From assembly GCA_003242525.1 (NCBI GenBank), contig QGUU01000129.1:1-7066 (forward strand): 7,066 nucleotides of DNA, given 5' to 3'. This DNA is from Pseudomonadota bacterium (lineage in GTDB: Bacteria > Pseudomonadota > Alphaproteobacteria > Rhizobiales > Rhizobiaceae). Position 1 is the stretch's first letter; every line of letters starts with the position of its first letter. A program made the translations under genes and the position numbers. The notes below the pieces were generated by a model that searched no databases, was not told where the DNA came from, and worked only from the letters and a program-made list of their open reading frames with translations. Below, in pieces: positions 1 to 5,242 of this stretch.

Positions 1-29
1 GTGCAACTGAGGCCGGTCGTCTGTTGCTC

Positions 30-32
30 TAG
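30..32 (+). other. In-frame TAG interrupting the hydrolase reading frame
   Basis: In the frame of the hydrolase, codons 3-29 read ATEAGRLLL, then TAG, then DEETGKDVRRVIEW before the nucleophile elbow. The segment just after the stop (D-E-E-T-x-x-D-V-R-x-x-I-E-W) resembles the conserved helix that precedes the elbow in this family. From memory, relatives have a tyrosine near the position of the stop, so a single change from TAT or TAC is a simple explanation. That residue match is recollection, not an alignment. Confidence 0.5.
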
Positions 33-53
33 GATGAGGAAACAGGCAAGGAC

Positions 54-740
54 GTGCGCCGGGTAATCGAGTGGAGGGAGCAGGCGGGGTGGGCTGCCGT
101 AGGCCTGGTCGGCACCTGCTCGGGTGCGTTTCAGGCGTTTCATACAGCAAGGGTGGATCGAAGGGTGCGATCGCTCGCCATGATCAATCCGCTCTGCTTC
201 GCGTGGAACAGCTCCTACGCACTTGAACTGGCGGTATGGAAGACCTACGGGGCGGCCAAGGCCGGTTCTGGCTCTTGCGGTGCGGCCGGTGCGGCCGGGG
301 CGGCGCCGGCATCGCATTCTTTCGTGACGGCCTTGCGTAGCCTGGCGGGCAGAGCAGGCAAGCGCGTCGTCCGGCGGGGACTGGAGGCAGCCAAGTCATT
401 CCTCACGGCACTCCATCCGGCGGGCCTCCTTGGCCGACGGCCGGTCGAGCGCTGGATGCGACAGCTTTGCAGCAGGGGGGTGCGCGTCCTCATGGTCACG
501 TCGGAAGGCGACCTGAGCCTTGAGGAAATCGCTCGTCACTTCGGCCCGGATGGCAGGCGGCTCGACAGCATAAAGGGCGTTACCCGCCTCTCCCTGCCGA
601 ATGCCGACCATACGCTTACGCCCGGCCATGCCCGGCGCATGGTGATTGACGGGCTGATCCAGCATGCCGGGATCGCGCGGGAGGGATCTGCTCCGGTCAA
701 GGCGATAAGGGCAGGGGCTGCACCGGCCGTGGCATCATAG
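54..740 (+). CDS. Alpha/beta-hydrolase-fold protein, C-terminal part; probable remnant of a longer interrupted gene
   Basis: The 228-residue frame carries the second half of an alpha/beta hydrolase. A nucleophile elbow of the form G-x-C-x-G lies at residues 20-24 (GTCSG, Cys22 in the nucleophile place), after the typical beta strand VGLVG. A candidate acid, Asp153, sits in SEGD, and the candidate catalytic His186 in ADHTLTP. The order nucleophile, acid, histidine is correct for the fold. An elbow only 20 residues from the start is far too early for a complete enzyme, which needs several strands before it. The same frame runs upstream to the window edge except for a TAG at 30-32, so GTG 54 is merely the first possible start after that stop, with poor ribosome-binding support. 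Residues about 70-87 are a Gly/Ala-rich stretch that looks like an insertion. Similar proteins are acyl-thioester or ester hydrolases, some near exopolysaccharide genes; the substrate is unknown. The fold is fairly sure; whether the gene works is doubtful. Confidence 0.6.
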   Translation: MRRVIEWREQAGWAAVGLVGTCSGAFQAFHTARVDRRVRSLAMINPLCFAWNSSYALELAVWKTYGAAKAGSGSCGAAGAAGAAPASHSFVTALRSLAGRAGKRVVRRGLEAAKSFLTALHPAGLLGRRPVERWMRQLCSRGVRVLMVTSEGDLSLEEIARHFGPDGRRLDSIKGVTRLSLPNADHTLTPGHARRMVIDGLIQHAGIAREGSAPVKAIRAGAAPAVAS

Positions 741-790
741 GCCAGGGCCACTGCGCGATTGCGTGAAGCCCGTTAACACCGCAGACGGGC

Positions 791-1684
791 ATGATGGACG
801 ATTTAAAGCGATTTGTTCCCGCGACCTTCGTCGTGCTGTGGGCGACGGGCTTCATCGGCGCTCGCTATGCCATGCCCTGGGCCGAGCCGTTCACATTCCT
901 GGCCCTGCGTTTCCTGCTGGCGGCGGTATTGCTGCGCCTGTTGATGGTCGCCCTGCGCTCCCGGCGCGTGGGGGCCCGGGAAGCCTTTCACGGCGTCATT
1001 GCGGGCGTGCTGATGCATGGCGTCTATCTCGGCGGCGTATTCTGGGCGATCCATCGCGGCCTGCCGGCCGGCTTGTCGGCCCTGATCGTGGGATTGCAGC
1101 CGCTGATAACGGCGGTGATTGCCGGCAAACTGCTAAAGGAGACCATACTGCCGCGGCATTGGGCAGGCCTGATGGTGGGCTTTGCCGGCGTGGTGATTGT
1201 GCTCTGGCCGAAGCTTGGCTTGCTCGGCAGCGGGGTCACGGCCGCAACGCTCGCAGCCTCCGTCGTCTCGGTCTTCGGCATGAGCCTGGGCACGGTGTGG
1301 CAGAAGCGCTTCGCTTCCGGCGCAGACCTGCTGGCTGGCACCTTCTGGCAGTATGTTGGCGGGACGGCGGCCGCGGCGCTCGCTTCCCTCCTGTTCGAGA
1401 CGCAGGCCGTCGAGTTCAATGGAGAACTGCTCTTCGCGCTCGCCTGGCTGGTGCTGGTGCTTTCGATCGGCGCGATCTTCCTGCTGATGGTGATGATACG
1501 AGAAGGCGCAATGGCGAAGGTCGCCTCGCTCTTCTACCTGGTGCCGGCAACCACCGCCCTCATTGCCTGGATTCTCTTTGGTGAAGAGTTGGCCCCGATC
1601 CAGATAGCAGGCATGGCGATCGCCACCTTTGGGGTGGGCCTGGCTACTGCTCAGGTCGGCACGCGAGCGCGCGCCTCGAGATAG
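791..1684 (+). CDS. EamA/DMT-superfamily transporter (RhaT/YdcZ-like drug or metabolite exporter family)
   Basis: This 297-residue protein is almost entirely hydrophobic and shows two homologous halves of about five helices each, the usual ten-helix EamA layout and length. The first repeat spans about residues 8-138. It begins with FVVLWATGFIGARYA, includes the typical P-x-x-F-x-x-x-R segment (PFTFLALR, 33-40) and ends in GVVIVLW. The second repeat spans about residues 152-286 and includes the typical late-helix segment ASLFYLVPATTALIAWILFGE. The protein should sit in the inner membrane. Family members export amino acids, metabolites or drugs by secondary transport, and nothing here identifies the substrate. 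The start is ATG 791 or ATG 794; an in-frame TGA at 764-766 excludes a longer form. No strong ribosome-binding site is visible. The gene lies 50 bp after the hydrolase frame and its 3' end overlaps the convergent YihY gene by 34 bp. Confidence 0.9.
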   Translation: MMDDLKRFVPATFVVLWATGFIGARYAMPWAEPFTFLALRFLLAAVLLRLLMVALRSRRVGAREAFHGVIAGVLMHGVYLGGVFWAIHRGLPAGLSALIVGLQPLITAVIAGKLLKETILPRHWAGLMVGFAGVVIVLWPKLGLLGSGVTAATLAASVVSVFGMSLGTVWQKRFASGADLLAGTFWQYVGGTAAAALASLLFETQAVEFNGELLFALAWLVLVLSIGAIFLLMVMIREGAMAKVASLFYLVPATTALIAWILFGEELAPIQIAGMAIATFGVGLATAQVGTRARASR

Positions 1685-2511
1685 CGGCTGATGGCGGCGT
1701 TCAGTTCCCCGCCAAGAATGAAGATTGCCGAGACTATGTAAAGAAAGACCACCGCGATCATGATCGAGGCCAGGCCGGCATAGGTTGTCACGTAGGACGA
1801 GAAGCGATCTATGTAGGTGGCGAAGGCCGTCGAGCCGATCAACCAGGCGATCAGCGTGAACAATATTCCGGGCACGAGCGAAACGAAGCGCCGCCTGCCG
1901 GCTGGCAGCCAGACATGCACCGCACACAGGCCGAGCACGATGACCGTGGAGGCGATTATGAAGCGCCATATGGTGATGGTGCCCATATAGGGTCTTATCC
2001 ATTCGAAATGGGCTTCCGCCAGCCGCGCGATCAACGGGGCAAATACCAGCAGCACGGAGATCGCCAGGAAGCCGGCAGTGGCGATGAGCACGAACACCAG
2101 GCTCTGCGCGCGGCGAAAGAAGAAGCCGCGGGTTTCCGGGACGCGATAGGCGCGATTAAGCGATGTGCGCAGCGCTTCAATTCCGTTGGAAGCAAAATAG
2201 GCTGCCAGAACGACGCCATAGGTGAGCAGGTCGGTGCGCTGTACGGTCAGCACATTGAGAACCTCCTGCGCGATCGGCCGGGCGATCTGCTCAGGCCAGG
2301 TGTCGAATACGATATGGACCGCAGTGTCGGCGAAGGCTTGGGCGCCCAGAAAGCTCGCCAGCGTCGTGGCAAAGATGAGAAAGGGAAAAAGCGCCATCAG
2401 GGCCGTGATCGCCAGATGGCTGGACATCGCCCAACCATCGTCATTGTTGAAATGGCCAAGCGCGTCATAGAGGACGCGCTTGATGGCGACGATCTTGCGC
2501 AGCAACGGCAC
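1651..2511 (-). CDS. YihY/virulence factor BrkB family inner-membrane protein
   Basis: This minus-strand gene encodes about 286 residues with roughly six membrane segments, the normal size for the family. Family hallmarks are the N-terminal helix with FNNDDGWAMSSHLAITALMALFPF, then the conserved central segment AAYFASNGIEALRTSLNRAYRVPETRGFF, and a C-terminal helix ending YIVSAIFILGGELNA. The family was once misnamed RNase BN; its molecular function is unknown, and a role as transporter or envelope protein is only proposed. The start is uncertain. GTG 2511 gives 286 residues, but AGGGA lies only 2 bases upstream; TTG 2505 has the same AGGGA at 8 bases. The frame also extends to GTG 2604, but that start has no ribosome-binding site and the extra 31 residues look non-family and overlap the divergent SDR gene, so I reject it. 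The stop is TGA (complement of 1651-1653), inside the end of the EamA gene. Confidence 0.88.
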   Translation of the reverse strand: MPLLRKIVAIKRVLYDALGHFNNDDGWAMSSHLAITALMALFPFLIFATTLASFLGAQAFADTAVHIVFDTWPEQIARPIAQEVLNVLTVQRTDLLTYGVVLAAYFASNGIEALRTSLNRAYRVPETRGFFFRRAQSLVFVLIATAGFLAISVLLVFAPLIARLAEAHFEWIRPYMGTITIWRFIIASTVIVLGLCAVHVWLPAGRRRFVSLVPGILFTLIAWLIGSTAFATYIDRFSSYVTTYAGLASIMIAVVFLYIVSAIFILGGELNAAISRYLEARARVPT

Positions 2512-2538
2512 GTTCCCTGCAATTGTGTATCGGGCGCG

Positions 2539-2568
2539 AATATGGGAAGGGTTTGCCGCAAATGGCAA
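2539..2568 (-). promoter_or_regulatory. Candidate promoter for the YihY-family gene
   Basis: On the minus strand TTGCCA (complement of 2563-2568) and CATATT (complement of 2539-2544) are separated by 18 bp. They lie about 30 bp upstream of the proposed start codons. The match to a sigma70 consensus is only moderate, and the -35 element overlaps the first codons of the divergent SDR gene. The placement fits a YihY start near 2511/2505 and not 2604. Confidence 0.2.
2553..2568. repeat. Inverted repeat across the SDR start codon
   Basis: TTGCC (2553-2557) and GGCAA (2564-2568) form a perfect 5-bp inverted repeat with a 6-base spacer, and the SDR ATG (2562-2564) falls at the spacer/right-arm boundary. 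A second, overlapping repeat is TTTGC-C-GCAAA (2552-2562). In RNA this could be a small hairpin at the start codon; in DNA it could be a half-site pair for a regulator. Repeats this short also arise by chance. Confidence 0.25.
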
Positions 2569-3422
2569 GTCTCGGCAGTTCTTCTTACTCGGCCTCCCGT
2601 GCACGTAGCATCATCGTTACGGGTGCGTCGTCCGGCATCGGCGCCTTTTGCGCACGGGCCCTCAAGGCGGATGGCTGGCACGTTTTCGCCACTGCGCGCA
2701 AACCCGCGGATCTGGCGGCCCTGGAGGCTGAGGGAATCGAAGCCCTCTTCCTCGACTATCGGGACGCGAAGTCAATCGAGGCTCTGGTCGCTTCCGTCCT
2801 GGACAGAACCGGCGGCGGATTGGACGCACTCTACAACAATGGCGCCTATGTGCAGGCCGGCGCGGTCGAGGATCTCCCGGTCCAGGCGCTGCGGGAGCAG
2901 TTTGAGGCGAATGTCTTCGGCTGGCACGAACTGACGCGTCGCGTCATTCCGGTCATGCGCGCCCAGGGTCATGGCCGTATCGTCAGCTGCTCCTCCATCC
3001 TCGGGCTCATGCCGGCGCGCTATCGCGGCGCCTATTGTGCTTCGAAATATGCGCTGGAAGGACTTATGCTGAGCCTGCGCCAGGAACTGCTCGGCAGTGG
3101 CATCCATGTTTCGCTGATCGAGCCGGGCCCTGTACGCTCGACGATACATGACACCGGCATGGACTGGTTCCTGAAGCAGGTCGACTATCTCAATTCGGTT
3201 CACCGTGCTGCTTACGAACACCAGATGCGGCAGGCGCGCTCTGGTGCGGGGCAGGGCCGCCGGGCTTCCCCACGCAAGGTTTATGTCGCACTCCGGCATG
3301 CGCTTTTGTCCCCGCGACCACGCGCGCATTATGTGGTTACCGCGCCGGCACGGATGGGAGCGCTTCTGAAGCGGCTGTTGCCGTCTGACCTGTTTTACCG
3401 TCTCATCGCCCGCAACGTCTGA
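2562..3422 (+). CDS. Short-chain dehydrogenase/reductase (classical SDR)
   Basis: This 286-residue protein is a classical SDR oxidoreductase, expected in the cytoplasm and using NAD(P)H to interconvert a carbonyl and an alcohol. The Rossmann glycine motif TGASSGIG is at residues 20-27. Arg46 after the second strand (TARKP) suggests a preference for NADP(H). NNGA at 92-95 stands where most relatives have NNAG, and Asn118 is the conserved helix-4 asparagine. Ser145, Tyr158 and Lys162 form the catalytic set, with the Y-x-x-x-K spacing intact. PGPV at 188-191 follows the sixth strand. The C-terminal 80 residues are longer than in minimal SDRs, as in the 17-beta-hydroxysteroid-dehydrogenase-like group; the substrate cannot be read from the sequence. 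I chose ATG 2562 because GGAAGGG (2544-2550) lies 11 bases before it; an upstream TTG at 2523 would add 13 residues with no family match. The gene leads a probable four-gene transcript, with the next start 17 bp after its stop. Confidence 0.9.
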   Translation: MASLGSSSYSASRARSIIVTGASSGIGAFCARALKADGWHVFATARKPADLAALEAEGIEALFLDYRDAKSIEALVASVLDRTGGGLDALYNNGAYVQAGAVEDLPVQALREQFEANVFGWHELTRRVIPVMRAQGHGRIVSCSSILGLMPARYRGAYCASKYALEGLMLSLRQELLGSGIHVSLIEPGPVRSTIHDTGMDWFLKQVDYLNSVHRAAYEHQMRQARSGAGQGRRASPRKVYVALRHALLSPRPRAHYVVTAPARMGALLKRLLPSDLFYRLIARNV

Positions 3423-3439
3423 AATCGATCGGAACGCTC

Positions 3440-3631
3440 ATGGATAACTTCGTCAAGTTCCTCGCCATCTTCTTCATGGTGGCTGTCGTTGCGGTGCTGA
3501 TCCGCGGCCTTGTCAACATGATGCGGGGCGGTTCCGGCGTCACCTCAAACAAGCTGATGCAGGCGCGCGTCGCGTTGCAATTTCTCGCTATCGTGCTGCT
3601 GCTGATCGTCGTGTATCTCGCTCGCGGATAG
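3440..3631 (+). CDS. HIG1-domain twin transmembrane helix small protein
   Basis: This 63-residue protein has two hydrophobic helices (about residues 5-27 and 43-61) joined by a short Gly/Ser-rich polar loop (MMRGGSGVTSN). The second helix opens with NKLMQARVALQ, a Q-x-R-x3-Q arrangement (Q41, R43, Q47) matching the end of the HIG1 (hypoxia-induced gene 1) motif. Size and layout match the alphaproteobacterial twin-helix proteins of Pfam HIG_1_N. Mitochondrial relatives (Rcf1 and the HIGD proteins) bind or stabilise cytochrome c oxidase; a similar job here is inference. It should be an inner-membrane hairpin. The start ATG 3440 has a modest GGAA at 3431-3434. It sits 17 bp after the SDR stop and 21 bp before the adenosyltransferase, so it is probably co-transcribed. 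Confidence 0.85.
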   Translation: MDNFVKFLAIFFMVAVVAVLIRGLVNMMRGGSGVTSNKLMQARVALQFLAIVLLLIVVYLARG

Positions 3632-3652
3632 GCAAGCAAAGGGAAGAGAATC

Positions 3653-4234
3653 ATGGTCAGGCTCAACAAGATATACACCCGTACGGGCGATGACGGCACA
3701 ACGGGGCTCGGCAGCGGCGCCCGCCGGCTGAAATGCGACCTGCGCGTGGAAGCCTATGGAACGGTGGACGAGGCCAATGCATGCGTCGGCCTTGCTCGAG
3801 TCCATACCGGCGCGGACCATTCGGAACTCGATGAGATTCTCGGCCGCATCCAGAACGATCTCTTCGATCTGGGTGCGGACCTTTCGACGCCCGACACGGG
3901 TGAAAAGCTGGACTACGAGCCGCTGCGCATCGTCCCTTCCCAGGTCCAGAGGCTGGAGCAGGACATAGACCGGCTCAACAAGAATCTGTCGCCGCTGAGA
4001 TCCTTTGTGCTGAATGGCGGCACGCCTGCCGCCGCGGCTCTGCACCTGGCTCGGACGGTAACACGACGCGCCGAGCGGCTCGTCGTCGCGCTTGCCCAGC
4101 AGCCCGGCGAGCACGTCAATCCCGAGGCCACGAAATATCTGAACCGTGCGTCCGACCTGCTTTTCGTGGCCGCCCGCGTCGTCAATGACAATGGCCGGGC
4201 GGACGTGCTATGGGTTCCGGGAAAGAACCGCTGA
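3653..4234 (+). CDS. ATP:cob(I)alamin adenosyltransferase, PduO type
   Basis: This 193-residue enzyme transfers the 5'-deoxyadenosyl group of ATP to cob(I)alamin (or a cob(I)yrinic acid derivative), giving the adenosyl form used by enzymes such as methylmalonyl-CoA mutase. The N-terminal ATP-binding signature TRTGDDGTTGL is at residues 9-19, followed by RVEAYGTVDEANA (31-43). The core helix SFVLNGGTPAAAALHLARTV runs into TRRAER near residue 142. NRASDLLFVAAR (164-175) completes the family pattern. Length is normal for the single-domain trimeric PduO/MMAB type. All three conserved blocks are present, so it should be active. A good ribosome-binding site, GGGAAGAG at 3641-3648, supports ATG 3653. 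The gene lies between the HIG1 protein and the rhomboid gene (34 bp to its start). Such genes are sometimes annotated cobO, but CobO/BtuR is an unrelated fold, so I give no symbol. Confidence 0.94.
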   Translation: MVRLNKIYTRTGDDGTTGLGSGARRLKCDLRVEAYGTVDEANACVGLARVHTGADHSELDEILGRIQNDLFDLGADLSTPDTGEKLDYEPLRIVPSQVQRLEQDIDRLNKNLSPLRSFVLNGGTPAAAALHLARTVTRRAERLVVALAQQPGEHVNPEATKYLNRASDLLFVAARVVNDNGRADVLWVPGKNR

Positions 4235-4268
4235 CGGCTCGGCCGGGCGGAAGGCACCGGGAAGCCTG

Positions 4269-5042
4269 ATGTTCATTCCGCTCCACGATTCCAACCATCT
4301 GCGTTCCATCCAACTGCAATATGTCACGTTCGGGCTGATCGCAGTCAATGTGATCGTCTATCTCGTCACCACTGTCGGCGGTGAAAGGGTCTCCACCGCC
4401 GCAGTGCTTGGGCTCGGGTTCATCCCCTCGGTGGTTTACGACACGGCGGAACTGCCCGCGCAATTCATCGTCATACCCGAAAGGCTGAGTTACCTTACCT
4501 ATGCGTTCCTGCACGCCGACATTTTCCACCTGGGCGGCAACATGCTGTTTCTCTGGGTGTTCGGCGACAATGTGGAGGATGCGCTGGGCCATCTGCGCTA
4601 CCTGGCCTTCTACCTGCTGTGTGCCATTGCCGGGGCTTTTGTGCACGGGCTTGTCGCACCGCACTCGCAGGAGCCGCTGATCGGCGCGTCAGGCGCCGTA
4701 GCTGGCGTCGTAGTGGCCTATCTGGTGCTTTATCCGCGGGTGAAGGTGTGGATCCTGGCTTTCGGCCGCATTCCGTTGCGCATACCGGCCTATATCGTGC
4801 TGGCGCTATGGATTCTCGTGCAGGTCGTCATGTTCCTCGCGGGGGGAGAAGACCAGATTTCCTGGGCCTGTCACGTCGGGGGCATTCTGGCGGGCGGGGT
4901 CCTCGTGTTTGTCCTGCGCCGGCGGGGCGTGCCTTTGTCCGACGAGGAGATCGTCGTGCCCGTTCCCGTCGAAATGGGTGACGAGCCGCGCGCTGTCGAC
5001 TCGCCGGCGCGTGGCCCGGCGTCGCCCTGGGGGCGGCAGTAG
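4269..5042 (+). CDS. Rhomboid family intramembrane serine protease
   Basis: This 257-residue polytopic protein cleaves substrates within the inner membrane. The catalytic serine lies in the G-x-S-G motif GASG (residues 139-142, Ser141), and the partner histidine is His202 in WACHVGG near the start of the last core helix. The conserved H-x-x-x-N segment HLGGN (His87, Asn91) after the L1 region helps form the oxyanion hole. About six membrane helices are evident, and the tail after residue 217 is polar and probably cytoplasmic (SDEE, then Pro-rich). All catalytic residues are present, so it is not a pseudoprotease. The frame is open for 41 codons upstream, into the adenosyltransferase gene, but ATG 4269 gives the normal N terminus (MFIPLHD...) and is preceded by GGGAAG (4259-4264) and GGAAGG (4249-4254). 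The substrate is unknown. It closes the probable SDR-HIG1-PduO transcript. Confidence 0.93.
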   Translation: MFIPLHDSNHLRSIQLQYVTFGLIAVNVIVYLVTTVGGERVSTAAVLGLGFIPSVVYDTAELPAQFIVIPERLSYLTYAFLHADIFHLGGNMLFLWVFGDNVEDALGHLRYLAFYLLCAIAGAFVHGLVAPHSQEPLIGASGAVAGVVVAYLVLYPRVKVWILAFGRIPLRIPAYIVLALWILVQVVMFLAGGEDQISWACHVGGILAGGVLVFVLRRRGVPLSDEEIVVPVPVEMGDEPRAVDSPARGPASPWGRQ

Positions 5043-5079
5043 CGTATAGATTCAACCGATTTGGTGCGCATTTGCGATA

Positions 5080-5108
5080 TTGACGGTGGAAACCGACGCC
5101 ACTAGGGT
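5080..5108 (+). promoter_or_regulatory. Candidate sigma70-type promoter for etfBA
   Basis: TTGACG (5080-5085) and TAGGGT (5103-5108) are separated by exactly 17 bp. The -35 element is a strong match; the -10 element is GC-rich but keeps the T-A and final T, a form often tolerated in alphaproteobacteria. Transcription would start near 5115, leaving a leader of about 130 bases before etfB. It would allow etfBA to be expressed separately from the upstream rhomboid gene. Confidence 0.5.
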
Positions 5109-5155
5109 CCGCGCGCCTTCGGCAGCCTAGCGCACCCGGGAGGCAACGGAATTTT

Positions 5156-5218
5156 TGCCGCCGATGTCGGCATTCAGCAAGTCCTGCCGGAAAGTCGCTG
5201 CTAAGAGCGCTTCCGGCA
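5156..5218 (+). promoter_or_regulatory. Structured etfB leader with alternating complementary segments
   Basis: Four short segments alternate: TGCCG (5156-5160), CGGCA (5168-5172), TGCCGGAA (5185-5192) and TTCCGGCA (5211-5218). Segments 1 and 2 can pair, as can 3 and 4; alternatively 2 can pair with 3. The 3:4 hairpin is the strongest: 8 perfect pairs that can continue as a G-C and CGCT/AGCG with two single-base bulges and a 6-base loop. It ends 6 bases before the etfB ribosome-binding site. There is no U-run after it, so it is not a classical terminator. A role in mRNA stability or translation control is inference. Confidence 0.35.
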
Positions 5219-5226
5219 TCCTTTGA
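5164..5226 (+). CDS. Possible short upstream reading frame in the etfB leader
   Basis: ATG 5164 opens a 20-codon frame (MSAFSKSCRK, then VAAKSASGIL) ending at TGA 5224-5226, which touches the etfB ribosome-binding site. ATG 5164 has no close ribosome-binding site, but an in-frame TTG at 5155 lies 11 bases after GGGAGG (5138-5143) and would give 23 codons. The peptide is rich in Ser and Lys and matches nothing I know. The frame runs through the 3:4 hairpin, so its translation would open that structure and could couple to etfB. A frame of this length can easily arise by chance. Confidence 0.15.
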   Translation: MSAFSKSCRKVAAKSASGIL

Positions 5227-5242
5227 GAGGTGAGTGATCGAG

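Noticed and set aside
729..751. GTGGC/GCCAC inverted repeat at the end of the hydrolase frame as a terminator
   Set aside because: Only 5 pairs around a 13-base loop and no following T-run; not convincing as an intrinsic terminator.
763..1584. Long open frame on the + strand overlapping the EamA gene
   Set aside because: It is an Arg/Gly-rich out-of-frame translation of the transporter gene with no domain character; the 791-1684 frame has the full EamA pattern.
1133..2002. Long minus-strand open frame across the EamA and YihY genes
   Set aside because: His/Arg-rich composition typical of GC-rich antisense frames; it clashes with two well-supported genes.
1915..2934. 339-codon + strand frame antisense to the YihY gene and running into the SDR
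   Set aside because: The product is charged and low in hydrophobic order, with no recognisable motif, and it overlaps two good genes.
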